Source: Deinococcales bacterium (GTDB lineage: Bacteria > Deinococcota > Deinococci > Deinococcales > Deinococcaceae). Taken from it: a stretch of 7,609 bases of DNA. The notes below the pieces were generated by a model. That model made no database searches, was not told the DNA's origin, and saw only the letters and a program-made list of their open reading frames with translations. The DNA is taken from positions 1 to 7,609 of the forward strand of contig JACMOA010000017.1 in NCBI GenBank assembly GCA_014378225.1, given 5' to 3'. The first letter of the stretch is position 1. Each line of letters opens with the position of its first letter. Below, in pieces: positions 1-6,042 of the stretch. The translations under genes were made by a program, and so were the position numbers.

Positions 1-75
1 AACATTCATACGGCAGCCCGGTCTACTGACGCAAAGCCCGGTAGAGTGAACGTGGAGCCGTTTTCAGCAGGTTAC
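1..75. other. Left-edge non-coding segment
   Basis: No gene is seen here. This is the region downstream of the minus-strand gene ending at 76. It contains two copies of AGCCCGGT spaced 20 bases apart (15-22 and 35-42). There is no T-tract hairpin that would clearly end the minus-strand transcript. Confidence 0.4.
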
Positions 76-741
76 TCAGCCATCCTCGAGCCAGGGAAAG
101 CCGTCCGGGGCGCGGGTAATACGCGCCGTGAGCACATCGTCGTCATAGGCGTGGATGCGCTCGAGAAACGGAAAATCGTTGTGGCCGACAGCGACGCGAA
201 ATGCAGGGCGCACCGGCTCGAGGTAGGCAAGGTGGTGGCTTTCAAAGACCACGCCGAGTTGCGTGCCGCCGGGTTCACGCTCGAAACCCGCAGTGGGGAG
301 CAGGTAAACCCAGCCGTCGCGGAACGCACCACGCTCCAGCGCCGTGAGGCTCGCACCGAAGTAGTACCGAGGCTCGAGCTTGCCGTTCAACCACACACTG
401 ATGGCGGCGTTGACAACCGTCATCGGTATCGTCGGTCGGTTCATGATTGCAAAGAACATCGCCCATAGCGCGTCCGAGGCGGCGTACACCGCTTTGCGGT
501 TGCCAAACCAGCGGATGTCGTTGGATTGACGCGGCTCGAAAACCGCGATGTCACCCTGTCCGGTGCCGTGTGCGACGAAGCCTTGCGTATCACACAGCCA
601 ACTCAGCCACGCCCACACGGGGGCATCCGGCGCTTGCCCCACACCTGTCTTCAGGGCCTCCTCAAGCGCGAACTCAAAGTCGTTGCGGTGAGGCCCGAGA
701 TCAAACTCCGGTCGGGTCAGCCAGTATTCGGGAATAGTCAT
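76..741 (-). CDS. Unrecognised conserved-looking protein, 221 aa
   Basis: I do not recognise this protein. It is soluble-looking, with no signal peptide and no long hydrophobic membrane segment. It is rich in aromatics, with a Trp cluster near residues 43-49 (WAWLSW) and a Met/Phe-rich stretch near 93-103. The ATG at 739-741 is preferred over an in-frame TTG at 763-765, because the TTG lies inside a 13-bp hairpin and the protein reads naturally from MTIPEYW. The Shine-Dalgarno match is poor for either start. The gene lies 72 bases downstream of a winged-helix regulator on the same strand, so the two may be co-transcribed, but nothing shows a shared function. It holds four CTCGAG copies, all in its 3' half (85-378), and none between 379 and the start. 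Coding status rests on a long open frame with plausible protein composition. Confidence 0.75.
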   Translation of the reverse strand: MTIPEYWLTRPEFDLGPHRNDFEFALEEALKTGVGQAPDAPVWAWLSWLCDTQGFVAHGTGQGDIAVFEPRQSNDIRWFGNRKAVYAASDALWAMFFAIMNRPTIPMTVVNAAISVWLNGKLEPRYYFGASLTALERGAFRDGWVYLLPTAGFEREPGGTQLGVVFESHHLAYLEPVRPAFRVAVGHNDFPFLERIHAYDDDVLTARITRAPDGFPWLEDG

Positions 742-763
742 GCACCCGTTGTAGCGCGTTTGC

Positions 764-793
764 AACGACGAAAACGACCGCGTTTTCGTCGTT
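764..793. other. 13-bp perfect hairpin between two minus-strand genes
   Basis: AACGACGAAAACG (764-776) is the exact reverse complement of 781-793, with a 4-base loop (777-780). It lies between the stop of the regulator gene (814) and the ATG of the next minus-strand gene (741). No T-run follows on either strand, so it is not a classical intrinsic terminator. It could attenuate or process the transcript, or be a protein-binding site upstream of the 221-aa gene. Confidence 0.7.
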
Positions 794-813
794 CAACATT
801 CATCGGCGTTTGG

Positions 814-1461
814 TCAGCGGTGCGGAGCCAGCCCGAGTCGCAGTGTGAAGGGTTTCGTGTGCGCTCGAGGAACCAGACTGCGACGCAACAAGTCATCCCA
901 CAACGCACGCAGACGCATCTCGAGGTCATGGGCCTCGGCGGGGGTGAGTTGGACAGTCGTCCACGAATTCCACAAGCCGCAAGCCATGACCGGTAGGATG
1001 TTCACCTCCGGGGGCGGTGTGGGCGTGAAATCCACGCTGACCACATCCGGGCCGCGCAGGTGAATCACGGTGCCGCCGCGTTCGGCGTCGGGCAGGGCAC
1101 GCAGTGTTCCAGCGATGAAATCCGCAACGAATTCGTCTTGCAAACTGGCTTGTGCCTGGTGTGCTAACGCCTCCGGGTTTTCCAGGCTCGAGACCGCGAA
1201 CGGCACGTAGAAGCGCTCGCTGACAGCGGTGTAAACCTTGCGCGTGCGCCCATTGCGCTTTCCTGAAGACACGCTCAGCAAACCCCACTGCGCGAAGCGC
1301 TCGACGTGGTAGCGCAAGGTGGTCGGGCTGACCTCGAGCCACTGCGCGGCTTCCGCAAGCGTGCGCTGTTGCCCGACGAACACCGCGAAAAACCGAAACA
1401 CCTGCGGATTGAGCAGCGCGTCTGCTGCATCCGAGCGCTTAACCCAGTGCCAATCGTTCAT
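814..1461 (-). CDS. Winged-helix (ArsR-like) transcriptional regulator, 215 aa
   Basis: This is probably a DNA-binding regulator. Residues 33-56 form a helix-turn-helix (TLAEAAQWLEVSPTTLRYHV), a pattern seen in ArsR-type winged helices where the second helix reads DNA. A Lys/Arg/Gly-rich turn at about 67-75 (GKRNGRTRK) fits the wing, followed by YTAV. The remaining ~135 residues do not match a sensor domain I can name. They include PTPPPEVNILP at about 147-157 and a C-terminal helix rich in Leu/Arg. At 215 aa it is longer than metal-sensing ArsR proteins (about 100 aa), and no metal-binding CxC motif is seen, so metal sensing is unlikely. The ATG at 1459-1461 has a weak GAGTGAG upstream. It is divergent from dnaX and followed by the unknown 221-aa gene, a possible partner or target. 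Ligand and targets are unknown. Confidence 0.8.
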   Translation of the reverse strand: MNDWHWVKRSDAADALLNPQVFRFFAVFVGQQRTLAEAAQWLEVSPTTLRYHVERFAQWGLLSVSSGKRNGRTRKVYTAVSERFYVPFAVSSLENPEALAHQAQASLQDEFVADFIAGTLRALPDAERGGTVIHLRGPDVVSVDFTPTPPPEVNILPVMACGLWNSWTTVQLTPAEAHDLEMRLRALWDDLLRRSLVPRAHTKPFTLRLGLAPHR

Positions 1462-1635
1462 CGGCTCACTCTACGCGCAACGCCTAAACACATAGGTGGG
1501 ATGAGGCGTACTTGCTGAAGGGGTTCGCTCGAGTGTTAAGTTTTTTTGTGCTGTTCGATATTCTAGCCGCGCTGGTGGTCTGGAGAATGCTCGAGCCGAC
1601 TCAAACCCCCCACATTCTGCCCAGACCTGAAGCGC

Positions 1636-1641
1636 TAAAAT
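1636..1641 (+). promoter_or_regulatory. Candidate -10 box (TAAAAT) in front of dnaX leader ORF
   Basis: TAAAAT matches five of six positions of TATAAT and ends six bases before an ATG at 1648. In Deinococcus many transcripts are leaderless, with a TANNNT box about this far from the start codon. No good -35 box is visible (TTCTGC at 1615-1620 with a 15-base spacer is the best). The same box would give dnaX an 86-base leader. Confidence 0.45.
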
Positions 1642-1647
1642 GAAGAC

Positions 1648-1737
1648 ATGATTCACCCCCGCCCTCGAGCCTTTCGCACCCTTTTACTTTCCCGCTCGAG
1701 CTGCCTAAGAACCCGCGCTCGAGGGATTAGGCCATGA
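1648..1737 (+). CDS. Candidate 29-codon leader ORF overlapping the dnaX start
   Basis: ATG at 1648 opens a 29-residue Arg-rich frame (begins MIHPRPRAFRTLL) that ends with TGA at 1735-1737. Its stop overlaps the dnaX ATG (1734) as ATGA, the arrangement typical of translational coupling. A TAAAAT box six bases upstream would allow a leaderless message. The frame contains three CTCGAG copies, read as PRA, RSS and ARG, so much of its composition simply reflects that repeat. The peptide resembles nothing I know. It could be a chance frame in a dnaX 5' leader. Confidence 0.3.
   Translation: MIHPRPRAFRTLLLSRSSCLRTRARGIRP
1695..1726 (+). promoter_or_regulatory. dnaX ribosome-binding site inside a possible CTCGAG/CTCGAG stem
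   Basis: The dnaX Shine-Dalgarno is GAGGGA (1721-1726), seven bases before ATG 1734. Two CTCGAG copies, extended by one base, can pair as a 7-bp stem (1695-1701 with 1717-1723, loop 1702-1716). That would cover the first half of the Shine-Dalgarno. Ribosomes translating the upstream leader ORF would open it. The pairing is a paper prediction. Confidence 0.35.
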
Positions 1738-4001
1738 GCGCCATTTATCAAAAAGCCCGCCCACTGCACTGGGACGAAGTGGTGGGTCAGGAGCATGTGC
1801 GTGGCGTGCTCGAGGTGGCGCTCTCAAAAGGAAAAATTGGTCACGCCTACCTGTTCAGCGGCCCGCGTGGGGTGGGTAAAACCACCACCGCCCGCCTGAT
1901 TGCCATGACCGCCAACTGTGAAAGCGTGGGCGTTCCCAAGCCCTGTGGGGTGTGTAGCTCGTGCAGACAAGTCATTGCCGGGTCTCACCCGGACGTGTTC
2001 GAGATAGACGCCGCCAGCAACAACAGCGTGGACGATGTGAGGGACCTGCGCGAAAAAGTTGGATTATCCTCCATGTACGGCGGCAAAAAGGTCTACATCC
2101 TCGACGAAGCGCACATGATGACCAAAAGTGCCTTCAACGCGCTGCTCAAGACGCTCGAGGAGCCGCCAGACCATGTGGTTTTCATCCTGGCGACCACCGA
2201 ACCCGAGCGTATTTTGCCCACCATTTTATCCCGGTGTCAGCACTACCGTTTTCGGCGGCTGAGCGAAAAGGAAATTGCCGGAAAGCTCGAGCGGATTCTG
2301 CGGGATGAGGGAACCGAGTTTGAATCTGACGCCCTTTTACTCATCGGACGTTTGGCAGACGGGGCCATGCGAGACGGGGAAAGTTTGCTCGAGCGGATGT
2401 TGGCGGGTGGCGAAGCTGTAACCCTGCACGCGGTGGAAGACGCTCTGGGGCTGCCCCCAGCCCAGCGAATGCGAACTCTGGCGGCAGGACTGCTCGAGCG
2501 CGACCCAGAACCCGTGCTGCGTGCCGCTGGAGAACTCTACCGTGAAGGTTTTGCGGCGCGGAGTGTGGTGGATGGGGTCAAAACCGCACTGCGCCACCAA
2601 TTGCACTCTGCCCTGGGACTCGAGGGTGGAAACCCCGACCCCAGCGTGAATAGCAAGGATTTGCTGCGCCTGCTGGCCACCCTGGACGAGCAGGACTCGA
2701 GATTTGTGCGCTCGAGCGATTCTCTGGCCCTCGAGATGGCGCTGACTCACGCGATGCTGTCACTGGACGCGGGGAATTCGTCCACTGTCAGCAGTGGACT
2801 ATCAGCAGGCACTGGCTCGAGCGCCTCCGACCCGGAGATGCTGTCGCGTTTAACCCGGCTAGAGCGTGAACTGTCCGACCTCAAACGCAGTGGGGTTGGT
2901 GCTGCGCCTTTGAGCCGTGGGGACGATGGCGTTCTCGAGTTTAATCCCAACGTTCGCTCGAGCCGTCTTCAAGCGCCCTCGAGCGTGGTTTCTGGTGCAG
3001 GCTCGAGCGAATCGGTTCTCCCGTCTAGCGCTCAGACTTCTCCAGCCAAAGGCAACTGGAACGATGTGCTGCGGCTTGCGGATACCAAAACTCGAGCTTT
3101 TCTCAAACCCGCCAGGGCCGAGTTTCAGGACGGACACGTCATTGTGTTTTACGATGACAAGGCCAAGTTTCACGCCAAGCAAATCAGCGATAAGTTCGAC
3201 GATTTAGCCGCGCTCATCGGGCGGGCCATGTCGCCTGTGAGCGTGGAATTGATTACCCCGGAAGGGCGTAAAAAAAAGTTTTTAACCCTCAGTGAGGCTA
3301 AGGGTGAGGCCAGTTTGGGGAGTTCTGAGAAGGGGGAAGAGCTGCCCCCTCGAGCGCTACAACCTGAACCCTCTACTGCGGTCCCTGGTGTAGAACCGGA
3401 AAATACGCCCTCGAGCCAGACCCAAACGCCTGCCGCTCTAAATGCTGCTCCCCAGATTCCTCCCATTCAGACCTCACCCCCTCAAACCCTGCCCCCTCAA
3501 ACCCCACCTGCCCGCGCTACCTCCAACGCACAAAAGTTTTTTGAAGACAGTCCTCGAGTGGAACGTGCTCCGCCAGCCCCATTACCTGTCGCGCCGCCCG
3601 TGGAAAATCTTCCGTGGAAAGAATCGGATTCACCCTCGAGCGAACCTGTGAGTCAACCTGTGCCACAGGTAGCGCCAGAGCCAGAGGTTTACGATTCTGT
3701 GCCGCTCTCGAGTTATGATTTTGCTCCGCTTGAGTCTGCCCCAGATTTTGAGGCTCCACCCGTCTCGAGCTGGGATGATGTGGGCGTGGGGTCCTCGAGA
3801 ACGCCGCCTGCCAGAGCGCAGCAGGAGCGCTCGAGTGCCGCAAAAAACGGTCCGGTATCTGTGCAGCAACACCCACTTTACGATGAAGTACAAAAATTAT
3901 TTCCTCGCTCACAAGTTCGGGCGAAAGGAAAAGTCAAGCCTAAAGCGATTCCTCGAGCGGAAGAGGAAGGTGAAGACGAGGGCGTATCCGCAGAAGTGTA
4001 A
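1734..4001 (+). CDS. dnaX: DNA polymerase III subunit gamma/tau, 755 aa
   Basis: This is the ATPase subunit of the clamp loader. It loads the beta sliding clamp onto primed DNA, and as full-length tau it links the loader to the polymerase and helicase at the fork. Residues 1-340 form the AAA+ core and collar: Walker A GPRGVGKT (43-50), zinc-binding Cys62, Cys71, Cys74 and Cys77, Walker B ILDEAH (122-127), SRC motif with the arginine finger (166-168), and sensor 2 GAMRDGES (210-217). A Ser-rich linker (about 345-438) leads to a small domain (about 440-515, NWNDVLRLAD...) resembling the conserved domain found near the C terminus of Firmicute DnaX. A long Pro/Ser/Glu-rich tail follows, ending in a short conserved-looking LYDEVQKLF segment (about 719) and an acidic end. 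At 755 aa it is much longer than Thermus tau (about 530 aa), mostly because of linkers. Codons 513-515 are a slippery A-run that should also give a gamma form. It contains 24 CTCGAG copies. It is not followed by ybaB-recR, the common neighbours elsewhere. Confidence 0.97.
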   Translation: MSAIYQKARPLHWDEVVGQEHVRGVLEVALSKGKIGHAYLFSGPRGVGKTTTARLIAMTANCESVGVPKPCGVCSSCRQVIAGSHPDVFEIDAASNNSVDDVRDLREKVGLSSMYGGKKVYILDEAHMMTKSAFNALLKTLEEPPDHVVFILATTEPERILPTILSRCQHYRFRRLSEKEIAGKLERILRDEGTEFESDALLLIGRLADGAMRDGESLLERMLAGGEAVTLHAVEDALGLPPAQRMRTLAAGLLERDPEPVLRAAGELYREGFAARSVVDGVKTALRHQLHSALGLEGGNPDPSVNSKDLLRLLATLDEQDSRFVRSSDSLALEMALTHAMLSLDAGNSSTVSSGLSAGTGSSASDPEMLSRLTRLERELSDLKRSGVGAAPLSRGDDGVLEFNPNVRSSRLQAPSSVVSGAGSSESVLPSSAQTSPAKGNWNDVLRLADTKTRAFLKPARAEFQDGHVIVFYDDKAKFHAKQISDKFDDLAALIGRAMSPVSVELITPEGRKKKFLTLSEAKGEASLGSSEKGEELPPRALQPEPSTAVPGVEPENTPSSQTQTPAALNAAPQIPPIQTSPPQTLPPQTPPARATSNAQKFFEDSPRVERAPPAPLPVAPPVENLPWKESDSPSSEPVSQPVPQVAPEPEVYDSVPLSSYDFAPLESAPDFEAPPVSSWDDVGVGSSRTPPARAQQERSSAAKNGPVSVQQHPLYDEVQKLFPRSQVRAKGKVKPKAIPRAEEEGEDEGVSAEV
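2780..2799 (+). repeat. 8-bp perfect inverted repeat inside dnaX
   Basis: GTCCACTG (2780-2787) and CAGTGGAC (2792-2799) flank a 4-base loop TCAG. It lies in codons for the start of the Ser-rich linker, just after the clamp-loader collar domain. A short RNA hairpin is possible. It may be chance. Confidence 0.5.
3260..3305 (+). promoter_or_regulatory. Programmed frameshift or slippage site of dnaX (tau to gamma)
   Basis: Codons 513-515 read AAA AAA AAG inside an A8 run (3270-3277). This contains the -1 heptamer A AAA AAG (3272-3278), the one used by E. coli dnaX. A -1 shift, or transcriptional insertion of one A, continues V-F-N-P-Q and stops at TGA 3293-3295, giving a 520-aa protein. Loss of one A gives K-K-S-F and a TAA at 3283-3285, 516 aa. 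Both alternative frames therefore close within 20 bases. A Shine-Dalgarno-like GGAAGG sits at 3260-3265, and a weak stem ACCCT/AGGGT (3285-3289 with 3301-3305) lies six bases downstream. Thermus thermophilus dnaX makes gamma by transcriptional slippage on an A9 run. Both mechanisms are possible here. Confidence 0.8.
3477..3506 (+). repeat. 15-bp tandem repeat coding PPQT in the tau tail
   Basis: Two 15-base units starting at 3477 and 3492 share CCCCCTCAAACC and encode PPQTL and PPQTP. This is simple expansion of the Pro-rich tail, in keeping with an unstructured linker. Confidence 0.75.
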
Positions 4002-4013
4002 GCTGGGATTCTA

Positions 4014-4022
4014 TGCTATGAT
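4014..4022 (+). promoter_or_regulatory. Extended -10 promoter for the DUF3052 gene
   Basis: TGC followed by TATGAT (4017-4022) is an extended -10 element, with five of six bases matching TATAAT. No -35 box is evident, as expected for extended -10 promoters. A start near 4029 would leave a leader of about 65 bases before ATG 4094. It lies 12 bases after the dnaX stop with no terminator between, so read-through from dnaX is also possible. Confidence 0.6.
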
Positions 4023-4093
4023 GTGAAGAACGAAAACATTCACTCACAGAAGTGTCAGAGATAACCGCCATATTTGTTAGAGAGGGTTCATAG

Positions 4094-4504
4094 ATGGTTA
4101 ATCTAGTAAAAAAATTGCAGCTCAACCTCAAACGAGGAGGTCGAGCCAGGGTTTTGAACGCCCCTGAGGGCTATCTGGAAGGGGTGGGCAAACTTCCGTT
4201 CGGGGTGGAGTGGACCGAGGATGATACGGGGCCGCTCGAGTTCGTACAGGTGTTTGTTAAAGACCGTGCCGACCTCGAGCGCTTTTTGCCGCAGGCCCTA
4301 CCTCTAGTGAGGCCGGATGGGGTGCTCTGGATTTGCTATCTTAAAGGAACTGTCCGCACCCCACTTAACCTGAGCAGGGACTTGCTTTGGAAGGCTGTTT
4401 CCGAGGGTCACGGCTGGGAAGGGGTCACGCTCATCTCTCTGGACCGCGAGTGGTCGGCCATGCGTTTTCGCCCTCGAGCGGCGGAAAAAGAACTTGTAGA
4501 GTGA
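4094..4504 (+). CDS. DUF3052 family protein, 136 aa
   Basis: This is a small cytoplasmic protein of unknown function that fits the DUF3052 family. The features are an N-terminal KRGGRARVLNAPEGY (13-27), a middle strand EFVQVFVKDRADLERF (49-64), DGVLWICYLKGT (75-86), a helix LNLSRDLLWKAV (91-102), GHGWEGVTLISLDREWSAMRFRPR (105-128) and a short charged tail. The strand-helix order suggests one compact alpha/beta domain. Catalytic residues cannot be assigned. The start is well supported by AGAGGG at 4081-4086, seven bases before the ATG. It sits alone between dnaX and hemL with its own promoter. Three CTCGAG copies are present. Confidence 0.85.
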   Translation: MVNLVKKLQLNLKRGGRARVLNAPEGYLEGVGKLPFGVEWTEDDTGPLEFVQVFVKDRADLERFLPQALPLVRPDGVLWICYLKGTVRTPLNLSRDLLWKAVSEGHGWEGVTLISLDREWSAMRFRPRAAEKELVE

Positions 4505-4597
4505 CCCTTAGCGGGGTTGCAAATGCGGACAGGTCTTTAGAATCGAGACATTAAACATCAAGTGGCCACTGTAGAACCAGAGCAGCGTTTAGCGTTC

Positions 4598-4629
4598 GTT
4601 TGCCAGGGACGGTTCACCCCTGTGCAAAC
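4598..4629 (+). other. Hairpin directly upstream of hemL
   Basis: GTTTGC-CAGGG (4598-4608) pairs with CCCTG-T-GCAAAC (4618-4629): 11 base pairs with a single bulged T (4623) and a 9-base loop. No T-run follows, so intrinsic termination is not clear. It overlaps where a -35 box for the TAATCT -10 would lie (TGTGCA at 4621-4626), so an operator for a dimeric regulator is possible. Confidence 0.5.
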
Positions 4630-4642
4630 AAACCCGCCCTGC

Positions 4643-4648
4643 TAATCT
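4643..4648 (+). promoter_or_regulatory. Candidate -10 box for a leaderless hemL transcript
   Basis: TAATCT fits TANNNT and ends exactly six bases before the hemL ATG (4655). No Shine-Dalgarno precedes that ATG. Both facts suit a leaderless message beginning at or next to the A of ATG, a common arrangement in Deinococcus. Confidence 0.5.
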
Positions 4649-4654
4649 GAACTC

Positions 4655-5956
4655 ATGCACACACCACACTCCGAAGCCCTGTTCGTTGCCGCGCAAAAAG
4701 TCACTCCTGGCGGGGTTAATTCTCCGGTTCGGGCCTTCAAATCGGTGGGGGGAATACCGCGTTTTATCGCTCGAGCACAGGGAGCCTATCTCGAGGACGC
4801 CGATGGAAACGCGCTGATTGACTACATCGGCTCTTGGGGACCCATGATTTTGGGCCACAACTTTGCTCCGGTCAGGGCTGCCATTCAAACTGCGCTCGAG
4901 GACGGAACTAGTTTTGGCGCACCTAACGCCAGAGAAGTAACCCTGGCTCAACTTGTCTGCGAACTCACTGGAACCGAAAAGGTCCGTTTCGTCAATTCCG
5001 GCACCGAGGCCACTATGAGCGCTCTGCGGCTGGCTCGAGGGTTTACCGGACGCAAGTACATTCTCAAATTTCGCGGCAACTATCACGGACATGCGGACGG
5101 CCTGCTGGTGGAAGCGGGCAGCGGGTTGATGACCAACAGTGTGCTTCAGGGCGGTAGCGCACCCTCGAGCGCCGGAGTTCCGCCCGAATACGCCGCGCTG
5201 ACCCTGGTGGCCGAATATAACGACCCACAGGGTCTTTTAGCCCTGCTCGAGGCCCGAGGAAATGAAATCGCCGCCATCATCTTCGAGCCAGTGGTGGGAA
5301 ACGCCGGGGTTTTGATTCCCTCGAGCGAATTTATCGCGGCCCTGCACCACGCCAAAACCTACGGGGCGCTGTTGATTGCTGACGAGGTGATGACTGGCTT
5401 TAGACTCTCGAGCGGCGGAGCAACGCAGCTTTTGGGCCTCGAGCCAGATTTGCTGTGTTGGGGCAAGATTATTGGCGGCGGCCTTCCGGTAGGCGCTTAC
5501 GGCGGACGGGCCGAAATCATGGATTATGTCAGTCCATTGGGTCCGGTGTATCAGGCCGGAACCCTCAGCGGTAATCCCCTGGCGATGGCCGCAGGAATTG
5601 CCACTTTAGAGCACCTCAAAGCTAACCCAGAGATTTACCCCCAGCTCGAGGGCTACACGTCTCGTCTGGCGGCAGGTCTGCGCGAGTCGGCGGCAGCGGC
5701 AGGGATTGCGCTCACCGTGAATACTATCGGCTCGATGCTGACCGCATTTTTTCTCGAGGGCGAGGTCAACAGCTATCAGGACGCCGCTAAAGCGGATACG
5801 GCCCGCTTCGCCCGCTGGTTTCACTTCTTGCTCGAGCGCGGAATTTACTGGTCTCCCAGCCAGTTTGAGAGCATCTTTGTGGGCGCGGCACATGGAGAAA
5901 TTGAACTTGAACGCACTCTGACTGTAGCGTGTGAAGGCTTTTTGAGTCTTCGGTAA
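4655..5956 (+). CDS. hemL: Glutamate-1-semialdehyde 2,1-aminomutase, 433 aa
   Basis: This enzyme converts glutamate-1-semialdehyde to 5-aminolevulinate, the last step of the C5 route to tetrapyrroles (heme, cobalamin). It is a PLP-dependent class III aminotransferase-fold enzyme of the cytoplasm, and the length is normal for the family. Diagnostic parts in order are TPGGVNSPVRAF near the N terminus, a phosphate-binding NSGTEATMSALRLAR, RGNYHGHADG, EPVVGNAGV, the PLP-ring-binding DEVMTGFR (Asp243), the Schiff-base lysine Lys271 in CWGKIIGGGLPVGAYGG, and LSGNPLAMAAG. All key residues are intact. The start is the ATG six bases after TAATCT, and the N terminus aligns with family starts. It contains twelve CTCGAG copies, read for example as LE and ARA. 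Other heme genes are not adjacent. Confidence 0.97.
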   Translation: MHTPHSEALFVAAQKVTPGGVNSPVRAFKSVGGIPRFIARAQGAYLEDADGNALIDYIGSWGPMILGHNFAPVRAAIQTALEDGTSFGAPNAREVTLAQLVCELTGTEKVRFVNSGTEATMSALRLARGFTGRKYILKFRGNYHGHADGLLVEAGSGLMTNSVLQGGSAPSSAGVPPEYAALTLVAEYNDPQGLLALLEARGNEIAAIIFEPVVGNAGVLIPSSEFIAALHHAKTYGALLIADEVMTGFRLSSGGATQLLGLEPDLLCWGKIIGGGLPVGAYGGRAEIMDYVSPLGPVYQAGTLSGNPLAMAAGIATLEHLKANPEIYPQLEGYTSRLAAGLRESAAAAGIALTVNTIGSMLTAFFLEGEVNSYQDAAKADTARFARWFHFLLERGIYWSPSQFESIFVGAAHGEIELERTLTVACEGFLSLR

Positions 5957-5997
5957 AGCCCTTTTGAGAAGTCTCCATGTCGTCTCATAGGGGCTTG
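5956..5997 (+). terminator. Imperfect hairpin at the hemL stop codon
   Basis: AAGCCCTTTTGAGA (5956-5969) pairs with TCTCATAGGGGCTT (5984-5997): 14 positions with one G-U wobble and one mismatch, loop 5970-5983. It begins at the last base of the hemL stop. The bases after it (GTGCTTTAAT) have only a short T-run, so termination may be weak. It could instead be a processing or boundary structure between hemL and the next gene. Confidence 0.45.
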
Positions 5998-6042
5998 TGC
6001 TTTAATAAATACCCTCGAAGGTTTTGCTTGAGTGGAGAAGAC

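Larger units (their letters stand above)
1462..1733. other. Divergent spacer between the regulator gene and dnaX
   Basis: This 272-base spacer should hold promoters for both directions. The best plus-strand signal is TAAAAT at 1636-1641. A weaker alternative is TTAAGT (1535-1540) with TATTCT (1559-1564). A T7 run lies at 1541-1547 without a convincing stem before it. No clear minus-strand promoter is seen for the regulator. CTCGAG occurs five times (1528, 1590, 1664, 1695, 1718). Confidence 0.5.
4505..4654. other. hemL upstream region: possible promoter, palindrome and hairpin
   Basis: Signals are, in order, TTGCAA (4517-4522) with TAGAAT (4538-4543, 15-base spacer) as a possible promoter, the perfect 10-bp palindrome AGTGGCCACT (4561-4570), an imperfect hairpin (4598-4629), and a -10-like TAATCT (4643-4648) next to the start codon. 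No gene is seen and CTCGAG is absent from this stretch. Confidence 0.5.

Noticed and set aside
15..42. AGCCCGGT pair at the left edge resembling the GCCCGGTAG units at 6595-6620
   Set aside because: The shared part is only nine bases, and the surrounding palindromes of the 6543-6688 element are absent at the left edge.
41..49. GTAGAGTGA seen at 41-49, again at 4495-4503, and on the minus strand at 1465-1473
   Set aside because: A 9-mer seen three times has no shared context (one is a stop-codon region), so it is likely chance.
742..765. TTG start for the 221-aa minus-strand gene
   Set aside because: It falls inside the 13-bp hairpin. The ATG at 741 gives a more natural N terminus.
2337..2750. 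Antisense open frames over dnaX, hemL and other genes
   Set aside because: They run opposite or out of frame to strongly supported genes, have no ribosome-binding sites or recognisable motifs, and arise from GC-rich codon use.
5977..6042. Longer start for the CoA-binding protein (22 extra residues)
   Set aside because: The ATG at 5977 lies in the loop of the hairpin after hemL and has no ribosome-binding site, whereas ATG 6043 has GGAG at a good distance.
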